DNA from: CAZBYL01 sp964496275
GTDB taxonomy: Bacteria; Synergistota; Synergistia; Synergistales; Synergistaceae
Direction of reading: 5' to 3'
DNA length: 41,473 bases
Assembly: GCA_964496275.1 (NCBI GenBank)
Contig: CAZBYL010000018.1
Span: 1-41,473, forward strand
Part shown: positions 34,475 to 41,473 of the stretch, in pieces
How the letters are laid out: each line of letters opens with the position of its first letter
Position numbering within the stretch: the stretch's first letter is position 1
The notes under the pieces: model-generated
Database searches by the model: none
What the model saw: the letters and a program-made list of their open reading frames with translations, nothing else
What the model was told of the DNA's origin: nothing
Position numbers and translations under genes: made by a program

Positions 34475-34511
34475 AAAGACCGCCTACCCGCGAGGGTGGC
34501 GGTCTTTTTTT
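34475..34511 (+). terminator. Attenuator terminator before the symporter genes
   Basis: AAAGACCGCC (34475-34484) pairs with GGCGGTCTTT (34498-34507); inside, ACCC and GGGT close a GCGA tetraloop, with one T bulged, giving about 14 pairs. A run of T follows to 34511. It lies between the Tyr-rich leader and the structural genes, not at the end of a gene. Confidence 0.9.
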
Positions 34512-34549
34512 ATGTTTTTATTTTTTGAAAATGAAAGGGGTAGTTTGTA

Positions 34550-34645
34550 ATGTTTTCAGCGGATATGTGGGTAATAGTTTCAGGTTTGTCTCTCGTGTGG
34601 AGCGCTTCTTGGTCTCTCTTCATGATAGCAAAGGCGGTGAAGTAA
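34550..34645 (+). CDS. 31-residue single-helix membrane peptide, putative symporter accessory protein
   Basis: ATG at 34550 with AAGGGG 9 nt upstream. The product is 31 residues, with a hydrophobic run WVIVSGLSLVWSASWSLFMI and a short basic end (AKAVK). Its TAA ends one base before the symporter ATG, so translation should be coupled. Small one-helix subunits are known next to sodium symporters (for example MetS beside MetP). I infer a similar role but recognise no named family. Confidence 0.75.
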   Translation: MFSADMWVIVSGLSLVWSASWSLFMIAKAVK

Positions 34646-34646
34646 A

Positions 34647-36083
34647 ATGCTCACCTTCATTCCCCTTTGGATAGGATACGCTCTGCTTTTAATTGCGATA
34701 GCGAAATTCTCAAAACACAAAGACGCGCTTCTTCCGGGCAAAGTCGGGGTTCTTGTTCAAGCTCTGGCATACGTAGCAACGTACATATCCGCAGTCGCGT
34801 TGGTCGGGTTCGGAGGGCTCTGCTACATGTTCGGAATGCAAATGCTCCTGATTGCGGCCGGCAACGTTTGGCTTGGGACATGGTTCGTATACCGTTACCT
34901 CGCGTGGCCGACACGCCTCTGGCAAAGACGTTTCGACGCAAGAACCCCGGCAGAACTCCTGTCAAAGGCATACGGCACACCGCACCTTCAAAAATTTATC
35001 GGAACAGTATCTGCAATACTGCTTGTAATATACGGTTCTGCCGTATTTAAAGGCGCGGCGGTAATGGTTGCAGGAGTTGTCCCTATCTCCGTAAATACAG
35101 CTTTGGTAGTCCTCGTCCTCGTAGTCGGAATAAGCGTAGTGTGCGGCGGTCTGCGCGGCGTGCTCTACACTGAAGCTCTTCAAGGTTTTGTAATGGTGCT
35201 CGGAGTCGGCTCACTGCTGATCGCCCTCCTGAGAGCCGTAGGCGGCCCTGTTGCAGGAATGCAGTCGCTCGCCGCTCTTCCGCCGACCACTGCCGCAAAT
35301 AACGGCTTTATGGCGCTCAGCAGCGGACCTGCCGGTATGAACATAATATTCTTAACAATTGTGACCTCCGTCGGAATATGGGCACAACCGCAGCTTATAC
35401 AGAGACATTTTGCACTGAAAAGCCAGGCTGAAACCAGAAAAGCAGCGCCTCTTGCAATGCTTGTCCTCTCAGTAGTAGTGGGAGGTGCATACTTTGCGAG
35501 CGCACTTTCAAGGCTGGTTTTGGGACCGGGAATCACAAACACCGATACAGTCATGCCTATTCTTGTGGCCAAGCTTCTTCCTGCATTTGGGCAGCAGCTC
35601 TTCGCTCTGGCAATAGTATCGGCTTCCCTGTCAACGGCCTCAGCTCTGCTTCACATAGCAAGCGGCAGCCTTGGAAAAGACGTAATGGGAAAAGAGCTTT
35701 CAGGTACATCGTGGAATTCGGCTGTAATTCTTTGCACGGCGGCAAGCGGGATATTTGCTTTTAAAAGTTCCTCTATTATTGCTCTTATATGCACGACAAG
35801 CTGGACTCTTCTGGCGTGTGCGATAATGATTCCATACCTTGCTCTTCTGATAGAAGGACCTAAGGCAGGAGCCCGCTCGGCATTCTCATCCTCGCTGGGA
35901 GGATTTATCTGCACCGTTATCTGGTACATAGCAGTATATAAACCAACTGCACCGGAAACTCTCTCAATACCTATGCCGAGCATAATTGCGGCAATACATC
36001 CCATAGTACCCGGGATACTGGCATCGCTCATGTTTTTCATGATATTCAGGAGAAACAATTGCGAAACATCTGATAACATATAG
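34647..36083 (+). CDS. Sodium:solute symporter (SSS family), predicted tyrosine transporter
   Basis: 478 residues, about 13 membrane helices. The LeuT-fold SSS features include the helix with SASLSTASALLHIASGSLGKDVMG, which matches the Na2-site region of PutP-like proteins (Ser/Thr-rich TM8 followed by a conserved K-D). SSS carriers import amino acids, sugars or vitamins with Na+. The substrate cannot be read from the protein. The Tyr-codon leader upstream makes tyrosine, or an aromatic or tyrosine-containing peptide, the best guess (inference). The ribosome site GGTGA overlaps the end of the 31-residue peptide gene. No clear terminator follows, only a small TTAGCC/GGCTAA hairpin at 36118-36133. 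Confidence 0.88.
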   Translation: MLTFIPLWIGYALLLIAIAKFSKHKDALLPGKVGVLVQALAYVATYISAVALVGFGGLCYMFGMQMLLIAAGNVWLGTWFVYRYLAWPTRLWQRRFDARTPAELLSKAYGTPHLQKFIGTVSAILLVIYGSAVFKGAAVMVAGVVPISVNTALVVLVLVVGISVVCGGLRGVLYTEALQGFVMVLGVGSLLIALLRAVGGPVAGMQSLAALPPTTAANNGFMALSSGPAGMNIIFLTIVTSVGIWAQPQLIQRHFALKSQAETRKAAPLAMLVLSVVVGGAYFASALSRLVLGPGITNTDTVMPILVAKLLPAFGQQLFALAIVSASLSTASALLHIASGSLGKDVMGKELSGTSWNSAVILCTAASGIFAFKSSSIIALICTTSWTLLACAIMIPYLALLIEGPKAGARSAFSSSLGGFICTVIWYIAVYKPTAPETLSIPMPSIIAAIHPIVPGILASLMFFMIFRRNNCETSDNI

Positions 36084-36145
36084 CTTGTATTCTAAACATT
36101 AAAAACAAATGCTTCATTTAGCCAAACGGCTAATTAAACTATCTT

Positions 36146-36188
36146 AAATTCGATATACTGATATATTTATAACCCATATACCGAATTT
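36146..36188. promoter_or_regulatory. Long interrupted palindrome upstream of the YkvI-like gene
   Basis: AAATTCGATATA (36146-36157) is matched in inverted orientation by TATACCGAATTT (36177-36188), 11 of 12 bases, with a 19-nt spacer. It ends 6 nt before the -35. No T tract follows, so it is more likely an operator than a terminator for the symporter. Confidence 0.5.
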
Positions 36189-36194
36189 GACCTA

Positions 36195-36223
36195 TTGACC
36201 TCATAAATATCTTCATGTATATT
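36195..36223 (+). promoter_or_regulatory. Promoter of the YkvI-like gene
   Basis: -35 TTGACC (36195-36200), 17-nt spacer, -10 TATATT (36218-36223); start of transcription near 36230, leaving a leader of about 28 nt. Confidence 0.75.
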
Positions 36224-36257
36224 TTTTCACAAATAGATTTGGAAGGCGTGTGAAGAT

Positions 36258-37376
36258 ATGCAGCAAGAGAGAGTAAGCGTTTCAAATGTAATAAAATTTG
36301 CAGGAGCTTTTATAGCATTCCTTATAGGCTCCGGATTCGCAACAGGGCAGGAAATTTTGCAGTACTACACCTCATACGGACTTAAAGGTCTTATGACCGC
36401 GGTTGTAATGTTCGCGCTTTTTGTCTATGCCGGTGGCAGCTTTATAATGACCGGATACAAACAGAAATTCACCAAAGGAAGCGAAATATTTCAATACTAC
36501 TGCGGTGAAAAAATAGGTACGGCCTATGACTACTTTACAGTCGCATTCCTCTTCATGTCCTACATCGTAATGATAGCCGGAGCCGGCGCCACCCTCAGCG
36601 AACACTTCGGATTTTCAAAAGTTGTAGGAGCAGTCATAATGATGGTACTGGCAGGCGGCACGGTTATAATGGGACTCGGCAGTATTGTTGACATTATAGG
36701 CAAAATAGGCCCGGCTATAGTTATCATATCCGTAACACTCGGAGCCAGCGCAATATTTAAGAACCCCTCCGGAATAATGGAAGGTGCGGCTCTCATCGAT
36801 TCAGGCTCGGTCACGCTTATGAAGGCAGGAACAAACTGGTTCACCTCCGCATGTTCCTACGTCGGATTCAGTATGCTGTGGCTTGCCGCATTTTTGGCGG
36901 CTCTTGGGAAGAAGGCAAACAGCGGCAAAGAAGCCATTCTGGGAACATCTCTCGGTGCAACAGGATTCTTTGCGGGAACAGTGCTGCTCACGCTGGGATT
37001 GCTCGCCAACGTGGAAGCCGTAGCAGGCACACAGATTCCTTCGCTTGTACTTGCGACAAACATAAGCCCGAAACTAGCCACGGCATTCTCAGCAATAATT
37101 TTTGCCGGCATATACACGACCGCGGTTCCGCTTCTTTGGCAGGTATCAGCAAGATTCTCCGAGGAAAGAACTCGTAAATTTACAATACTCACAATATGCC
37201 TTGCGCTTCTCGGATGCTTCATTGGTCTGGCCCTTCCGTTCAGCAAACTTGTGAACGTAATATACGGAATAAATGGATATATCGGCATAATTCTCATGCT
37301 CTTCATATTCGTAAAAGACATCAGAGTGTTTGCTGCATCAAGAAAGCCCATAGTAGGAAAAGTCGATTTCGACTAA
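36258..37376 (+). CDS. YkvI-family membrane transporter (APC-like fold)
   Basis: 372 residues with about ten helices. The N-terminus FAGAFIAFLIGSGFATGQEILQY has the unwound TM1 G-S-G-F-A-T-G-Q-E pattern of the COG3949 YkvI family, distant relatives of amino-acid/cation symporters. Other marks are AGAGATLSEHFGF and the conserved GTSLGATGFFAGTV. Substrates of this family are not established. It has its own promoter and palindrome, so it is probably a separate unit from the Tyr-regulated symporter. A bidirectional terminator follows. Confidence 0.85.
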   Translation: MQQERVSVSNVIKFAGAFIAFLIGSGFATGQEILQYYTSYGLKGLMTAVVMFALFVYAGGSFIMTGYKQKFTKGSEIFQYYCGEKIGTAYDYFTVAFLFMSYIVMIAGAGATLSEHFGFSKVVGAVIMMVLAGGTVIMGLGSIVDIIGKIGPAIVIISVTLGASAIFKNPSGIMEGAALIDSGSVTLMKAGTNWFTSACSYVGFSMLWLAAFLAALGKKANSGKEAILGTSLGATGFFAGTVLLTLGLLANVEAVAGTQIPSLVLATNISPKLATAFSAIIFAGIYTTAVPLLWQVSARFSEERTRKFTILTICLALLGCFIGLALPFSKLVNVIYGINGYIGIILMLFIFVKDIRVFAASRKPIVGKVDFD

Positions 37377-37398
37377 CGGTAAAAATTAAGCACCAACA

Positions 37399-37443
37399 AA
37401 AAGAAGAGGCAAAGACGCATTAGCGTTAATTGCCTCTTCTTTT
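37399..37443. terminator. Bidirectional terminator between convergent genes
   Basis: AAAAGAAGAGGCAA (37399-37412) pairs perfectly with TTGCCTCTTCTTTT (37430-37443); an inner ACGC/GCGT helix closes an ATTA loop. A and T flanks serve both the YkvI-like gene and the opposing PEP carboxykinase gene. Confidence 0.9.
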
Positions 37444-37459
37444 CTATATGCACTGTTCT

Positions 37460-39121
37460 CTACTTTTTGAGATACTCCATAACCCTCATAAGGGCAGACA
37501 AAGCATCCGGCGGCAGAGCGTCCATTCCGCCCTTCTCAACGTCGCGGGACTTTACAAAATTAACGCGGTCATTCATTCTGTTAAAGAACTGCTGCTTATA
37601 CGTCCAGTTATCCCCGTCAACTTCAAACCCGGGAATATTCATAACCTCAAGCCCCGGTATTCCGCCGAAAGGCACAAATTCCGCCTTATCCTCAACAATA
37701 AGCTCAAGTATAGCAAGCGTAACATTCTTTGGTATCTTTCTGTCCATAAATGCGCCCGTGTTAAGAATATAGCAATCCACTCCGTCCTCAAAAAGAGTGC
37801 GGAACCGCACATAGTCCAACGCCAGCGGATAAGTTCTGAACGGGTTGGCATAGCTCTCTATCACAAGAGCATCGGGATCCACTCCGGGGGCAAGGTGCTC
37901 CGCCGTAGTGCGCCTTGTGGCAAGTGTAGCGCCCATAACAGCGGCAAGTGACGGTCCGGTTATTTTCACCACAGGAGGCAGTGTGGGATCCTTCATAAGC
38001 CAGCAAATGGCATTAAGAGGTTCATCTATCCTATCTATCCTGTTAGGCGTCCAGAAACGCGATTTTACGGCGCGTCCGTTGCCGTTGCGCACGTCCTCAC
38101 TGACAGCAAGCAAACGCCCCTCTTCATCGCGTGTAACACCACAGTTCTGTATAGTAAGGAGAAACTTATTATCCTCACAGCCTATGGGATAGTCCTGCAT
38201 CTTGTCAAAATACGCCGGCTCCAGAGCGATCGCATACTTTTCCCTGACGTTAATAATCAGAGCGTCGTCATGAAGCACGGAAACATCAAACTTTCCTTTG
38301 TGTCTTGCGTGAGTGATGGTGGACTTGCCCGAACCGGAAAGACCGAATACAGCCAGAACATACTTCTTATCGCTGCCATCCTTCAAAGCATAACGCTTCA
38401 GCCCGCCATGGCATGCGGCATAACCGTTTCTTGCGGCAATACCCCAAGCTAAAGTCAAAGTACCCTTCTTAAACTCACCGAAATACCTCATACCCAAAAT
38501 AGCCGCGCAATTCTGCTCGGGGGCAAAAAAGGCAAGCCCCAGAGGATAATCGGGGTGTGACCAGTCCGGGTCTACAAACACAAAAATATCCCCGTCGTCT
38601 CTCATATAACGGGAATTCTTATACCGTGCCTCAAACTCATCTGTCATGTTCTGAAAATTAAGCATCCAACTATAAATACTGTTTTCAAAACCCTCCGGCA
38701 TCATAACATGGGCTCTCACCATAAAATCTTCGTCCAGCCCTATAACCGCCTCTGCCGAATAAAACTTTCGGTTTCTTGCCTTAAAAATCGCCTCACGTAC
38801 AATTGTGGCGTACTCCGCAATACTCACGTCAGGATACCCGACAATACGCCTCGCCGCGGCACAGCGTCCGAAAATAGCACCGTCGTTAAAAAGAATCACA
38901 TTGGCGTCTTCGGGCAGCCCAAGGTCTTCAGGCCGATGCACCGGCATTCCCGTGAGCTCAATCGCGCCTTCGCTGTTCTTTGCGAGACGGTATGCCTCGC
39001 TCATGTCCCTGAGAGGAATCACGTTATTGCCGTAAAAAGCTGTTTCGATGGTTGTTCTGACAGGATTCGGATTCAGTCTCTGAAAATCTTCCTTATCGTG
39101 GTAAAACCCCTGTGTTGCCAT
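37460..39121 (-). CDS. pckA: Phosphoenolpyruvate carboxykinase (ATP type)
   Basis: 553 residues, interconverting oxaloacetate + ATP and PEP + CO2 + ADP. The kinase-1 P-loop is FGLSGSGKSTITH, kinase-2 is LHDDALII, and the substrate-side motif is GMRYFGEFKKGTLTLAW. The adenine-site region includes ESYANPFRTYPLALDYVRF. The P-loop GLSGSGKST is close to the classical GLSGTGKTT of ATP-PEPCK. The ATG at 39121 (MATQGFYHDKEDF) has GGAGG 9 nt upstream. The open frame extends 41 codons more but that part is the promoter region. In fermenters it often runs in the ATP-forming direction. Confidence 0.93.
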   Translation of the reverse strand: MATQGFYHDKEDFQRLNPNPVRTTIETAFYGNNVIPLRDMSEAYRLAKNSEGAIELTGMPVHRPEDLGLPEDANVILFNDGAIFGRCAAARRIVGYPDVSIAEYATIVREAIFKARNRKFYSAEAVIGLDEDFMVRAHVMMPEGFENSIYSWMLNFQNMTDEFEARYKNSRYMRDDGDIFVFVDPDWSHPDYPLGLAFFAPEQNCAAILGMRYFGEFKKGTLTLAWGIAARNGYAACHGGLKRYALKDGSDKKYVLAVFGLSGSGKSTITHARHKGKFDVSVLHDDALIINVREKYAIALEPAYFDKMQDYPIGCEDNKFLLTIQNCGVTRDEEGRLLAVSEDVRNGNGRAVKSRFWTPNRIDRIDEPLNAICWLMKDPTLPPVVKITGPSLAAVMGATLATRRTTAEHLAPGVDPDALVIESYANPFRTYPLALDYVRFRTLFEDGVDCYILNTGAFMDRKIPKNVTLAILELIVEDKAEFVPFGGIPGLEVMNIPGFEVDGDNWTYKQQFFNRMNDRVNFVKSRDVEKGGMDALPPDALSALMRVMEYLKK

Positions 39122-39193
39122 GATATATTTCCTCCCCGGAACATATACATAATATTTTAATCCTCTGACCGCAAACGTTGCGTCAGTGGCATT

Positions 39194-39221
39194 AGCATAC
39201 AGCATTATCAGAAATTGGCAA
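39194..39221 (-). promoter_or_regulatory. Candidate pckA promoter
   Basis: On the minus strand: -35 TTGCCA (39216-39221), 16-nt spacer, -10 TATGCT (39194-39199). A TATAAT further upstream, near 39240, lacks a -35. This is a modest match. Confidence 0.45.
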
Positions 39222-39277
39222 TAGTTGACACACAAATTATACAATTTATGAAAATTAAAAAAATTCTGTATAAAAAT

Positions 39278-39311
39278 AAAAAACAGGACCTCGGAACAAT
39301 CCGAAGCCCTG
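39278..39311 (-). terminator. Terminator of the Rrf2-porin unit
   Basis: On the minus strand a 12-pair stem (39300-39311 with 39284-39295, two G-U pairs) with a TTGT loop is followed by six T. It lies 21 nt after the porin stop codon and ahead of pckA. Confidence 0.9.
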
Positions 39312-39332
39312 CTATTATTTCATATTGTTTTA

Positions 39333-40583
39333 TTACTTAAGTTTGATTGTATAACCAAGTGACACAAGCTGAGTAAGACTGTCATGAATCTGACCGTACT
39401 GGTAGTCAGCTCCGCCTATATGAGAGTTAACAACTCTGTCTCCCGCCCAGATAGCCGTATAAGCGAACGCCCACTCGCTTCTGTCGTTCGGGCGGTACTT
39501 AAACCCTACACTCAGCCTGTTGCGGTCGCCCGTCGGCACGGTGAAGTCCATAGTGTAGTCGGGCACCGGGCTCTCTTCCCAAACATATCCGCCCAAGACA
39601 CTCCACTGGTCACTGAGTCTGTGCTCTATACCGATACCGAGACGCCAAGAAGCCCCCCAGCTTTTGTCGTAATCTGAATAAGGTTGACCCAAAATAGAGC
39701 TGTCGAAATCCATGCGCAGTCTGTCGTAGGTACTCCAGTTTGTCCAAGTCGTGTCAAATTCCACTCGTGTCTTGCCGCCGTTAAACTTATGTCCAAGACC
39801 GAATGTAATTGAGTCGGGAAGAGTAACGGAACCATGAGCAGTCGTGTTCTTTACCAATGGGTTTGGTGAGAACATCATGTCAGCATCCATAGTGTGCTTA
39901 ATCTTAGTGCGGTAAACAAGCGCGGCAGAGGTATCTTTATCGAAGTCATACATAAGAGAGAATATTCCGCCGACTCTTACACTTGTTCCGTCCAGTTTAC
40001 TATCAATCTTAACAGGATCAGAAGGCAATGCCTTCTCCATCACGAGCCCCATGTAGTTGATATCCACACCAACCGCGGCAGAGAGCTTGGGTGACATCTT
40101 CCATGCGTAGGTAGGCTGGACAGTCACACCCTTAATTCCTGAATAAGTCGTGTCATAACGTCCGGGCCACGCCTTGTTATACTCAATCTGGTTGCCGAAT
40201 CTCGAATAAATGGCAATTCCCCACCATGCGTTTTCTCCCGCTTTAGTGGCATAGAACATACTCGGAAGAATTGCGGGGCTATAGTTGTTCGTCCACTCCA
40301 ACGACCCGGTAGGATTCAAAACGCCGTGATTTGAAAACGTAGTATTATTCGCCGGGTTTACCCACGTAGTTCCTACATTAAAATAAGATCCTGTAAGGCG
40401 GGTAATGGCTGCGGGGTTATACGCAAGCACTGACGGATCGTTCTCTCCGAACATATAGTTGTCTCCCATAGCCACACCTGCGGGACTCCACTCATAAACA
40501 CCGAAACCTTCCGCAAAAGAGACTGCCGGAACCGCAAGGACGATAAATAAGACCGCTGCTGCAAGTAATTTTCTCAAAGACAT
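39333..40583 (-). CDS. FadL/OmpP1-family outer-membrane protein
   Basis: 416 residues with a Sec signal peptide (basic start, LLAAAVLFIVLAVPAVSFA, cleavage near AEG). The mature N-terminus GFGVYEWSPAGVAMGDNYMF followed by DPSVLAYNPAAIT has the FadL hatch pattern with its NPA motif. The rest is strand-rich, with alternating aromatic residues and a terminal YTIKLK. FadL proteins pass hydrophobic molecules across the outer membrane; the substrate is unknown. The ATG at 40583 lies 5 nt after the Rrf2 stop, with GAGGG upstream. A TTG at 40592 is too close to that site. The gene shows that the host has an outer membrane. Confidence 0.88.
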   Translation of the reverse strand: MSLRKLLAAAVLFIVLAVPAVSFAEGFGVYEWSPAGVAMGDNYMFGENDPSVLAYNPAAITRLTGSYFNVGTTWVNPANNTTFSNHGVLNPTGSLEWTNNYSPAILPSMFYATKAGENAWWGIAIYSRFGNQIEYNKAWPGRYDTTYSGIKGVTVQPTYAWKMSPKLSAAVGVDINYMGLVMEKALPSDPVKIDSKLDGTSVRVGGIFSLMYDFDKDTSAALVYRTKIKHTMDADMMFSPNPLVKNTTAHGSVTLPDSITFGLGHKFNGGKTRVEFDTTWTNWSTYDRLRMDFDSSILGQPYSDYDKSWGASWRLGIGIEHRLSDQWSVLGGYVWEESPVPDYTMDFTVPTGDRNRLSVGFKYRPNDRSEWAFAYTAIWAGDRVVNSHIGGADYQYGQIHDSLTQLVSLGYTIKLK

Positions 40584-40588
40584 TCGCT

Positions 40589-41095
40589 TCAAATCCCTCT
40601 TTCTTTATTTTTTAAATGCCCGAAATTGGGGTGCTTCTGCCCCAAACTCGGAGTGATAACAGAAATTTCAATTTCAACAGGTATACTGTGCGAGTAATAC
40701 TCCGTGAAGTCAGCAAGGTTTCTCGACTCAAGATAACGAATCAACGCTCTTGTAAGCTCGTCAAGCATGTCACTTATAAAACAGTGATGTCCCTTACAGC
40801 CATCAAGCCCGCACCCTCTGGACTCGAACGCGCCGCCCAAAAGTTCAAATATCTCGCGCAATGGGGTTTCCTCGGGTACACAGTCAAACTTATACCCACC
40901 CCCCGGGCCTCTCATAGACTTAATGAGCCCGCCCTTATTAAGACGCTGTAAAACCTTAGAAAGATGAGGTTCAGGCGTTCCCAGTCCGGCAGCTATCTGC
41001 ACGGTGGTAAAACACTTGTCCGGCTCTTGCGCCAAAAACCCCAGAGCATGAAGGCCTAAAACAAGAGGTTCCGGTAATCCTACGATTGGGTTCAT
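40589..41095 (-). CDS. Rrf2-family regulator with three-cysteine cluster
   Basis: 168 residues. The winged helix covers residues about 10-70 (FTTVQIAAGLGTPEPHLSKV then LIKSMRGPGGGYKF, the Rrf2 recognition and wing region). It is followed by C95-x4-C100-x4-C105 (CGLDGCKGHHC), placed as in Fe-S Rrf2 proteins such as IscR and NsrR, so an Fe-S cluster sensing iron, oxygen or NO is likely (inference). The C-terminal 40 residues, including QKHPNFGHLKNKER, are longer than typical. The ribosome site GGAGG is 6 nt before the ATG. It is in one unit with the FadL-like porin. Confidence 0.9.
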   Translation of the reverse strand: MNPIVGLPEPLVLGLHALGFLAQEPDKCFTTVQIAAGLGTPEPHLSKVLQRLNKGGLIKSMRGPGGGYKFDCVPEETPLREIFELLGGAFESRGCGLDGCKGHHCFISDMLDELTRALIRYLESRNLADFTEYYSHSIPVEIEISVITPSLGQKHPNFGHLKNKERGI

Positions 41096-41121
41096 ATTCT
41101 TCCTCCAAAATACACAATAAC

Positions 41122-41143
41122 GGAATAATGGATATTGTATTCC
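41122..41143. promoter_or_regulatory. Palindrome over the rrf2 -10 box (putative autoregulatory operator)
   Basis: GGAATA (41122-41127), 10 nt, TATTCC (41138-41143): a 22-bp palindrome that contains the -10 element. The position is that of a repressor site, most simply for the Rrf2 protein itself. Confidence 0.6.
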
Positions 41144-41162
41144 ACTTATTACAAAACGTCAA
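41134..41162 (-). promoter_or_regulatory. Promoter of the Rrf2-porin unit
   Basis: On the minus strand: -35 TTGACG (41157-41162), 17-nt spacer, -10 TACAAT (41134-41139). This is a strong match, with start of transcription near 41127. Confidence 0.8.
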
Positions 41163-41442
41163 TATATAACCTGAAGACGGCGGGGGCTATAACATTGACG
41201 GAGATACAAACGGCACGGCATTTGGCTCCATAGCAACAGCAAGGGCACCCGCGAAAGCTGCACCGGTTTGTATAAATTGGACACATGGAAGCATTCTTGT
41301 TCTTGAATGTTTTGTAAACTGAAGAAATTCAATAAATCACAGTCAAAAGCAAAACTTACCGCATGTCAAAAAAAACAGCAGAATCGTTAAGCAATGGCGA
41401 AAAGGGGCAAATGATGGAAAACTGCGGCAATATTTTATCCCC
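41163..41442. other. Stretch without a convincing gene
   Basis: On the plus strand the frame from about 41176 to 41322 is open for 49 codons with gene-like composition at first (DGGGYNIDGDTNGTAFGSIA) but has no start codon, and upstream it meets a stop. It may be a decayed gene fragment. A two-ATG mini-frame begins at 41411 and runs off the edge; its ribosome site is too close to judge. No repeats or tRNA were seen. Confidence 0.35.
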
Positions 41443-41471
41443 TTGCATATGTGATAACTATATGTTATCCT
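41443..41471 (+). promoter_or_regulatory. Promoter-like sequence with palindrome at the right edge
   Basis: -35-like TTGCAT (41443-41448), 17 nt, TATCCT (41466-41471), overlapping the palindrome GATAAC-N5-GTTATC (41453-41469). This probably belongs to a gene beyond the window. The -10 is weak. Confidence 0.35.
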
Positions 41472-41473
41472 TA

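Noticed and set aside
34294..34511. T-box riboswitch for tyrosine before the symporter
   Set aside because: AGGGTGG occurs only in the terminator's loop and right arm. The full AGGGTGGNACCGCG element in the expected upstream position and the Stem I motifs are absent, whereas a translated Tyr-rich leader is present.
39122..39244. 41-residue N-terminal extension of PEP carboxykinase
   Set aside because: It covers the likely promoter, and the ATG at 39121 has a strong ribosome site.
1..41473. CRISPR arrays, insertion sequences, prophage or tRNA genes
   Set aside because: No spaced repeat array, transposase, integrase or tRNA-like cloverleaf was seen on either strand by reading; a tRNA scan was not possible.

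Overview
The window looks like chromosome from an anaerobic, amino-acid- and purine-fermenting diderm bacterium. A member of the Synergistota is my best guess, from gene content only and without any database search. Signs of a Gram-negative-type envelope are a FadL-family outer-membrane protein with a signal peptide and a MurE carrying the DNPR motif of meso-diaminopimelate-adding enzymes. Base composition is near 50% GC in genes, and intergenic regions are AT-rich.

Positions 1-17571 (minus strand) are a nearly complete division/cell-wall (dcw) cluster, transcribed mraZ-rsmH-ftsL-ftsI-murE-murF-mraY-murD-ftsW-murG-murC-murB-ftsQ-ftsA-ftsZ, then a radical SAM gene that runs off the left edge. 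Genes abut or overlap. The cluster starts at four GTGG repeats spaced exactly 10 bp, a probable MraZ autoregulatory operator. Two coupled junctions (murC/murB and ftsZ/radical SAM) appear to use non-standard start codons (ATT and CTG). Positions 17783-18210 hold the RNase P RNA gene with its own promoter and a 20-bp hairpin terminator.

Positions 18285-33223 form a divergent purine-catabolism locus equivalent to the ygeW/ygeX/ygeY-ssnA-ygfK-xdhD-yqeA-yqeB set of E. coli and gut anaerobes. ygfK and a fused Mo-hydroxylase (xdhD-like) read left. A YheO/DauR-type regulator, ygeX, ygeY, ygeW, an NCS2 purine permease, ssnA, yqeB and carbamate kinase read right and end at a clear terminator. Together they would import purines, hydroxylate or deaminate them, degrade the opened ring through 2,3-diaminopropionate to pyruvate and ammonia, and recover ATP from carbamoyl phosphate. 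The regulator sits between two matching CTAAA-N5-TTTAG sites that flank the promoters.

Positions 33254-37443 hold a CobW-like GTPase, then what I regard as the best discovery here: a strong promoter, a 32-codon leader peptide with five Tyr codons in seven, and an intrinsic terminator. This is a classic ribosome-mediated attenuator in front of a 31-residue membrane peptide and a sodium:solute symporter, so the symporter is predicted to be a tyrosine transporter. A YkvI-family transporter with its own promoter and palindrome follows.

Positions 37399-41162 (minus strand) hold an ATP-type PEP carboxykinase and a two-gene unit of an Rrf2 regulator with a three-cysteine cluster and a FadL-like porin, with a palindrome over the promoter -10. 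The last 310 bases hold no convincing gene but end in a promoter-like palindrome.
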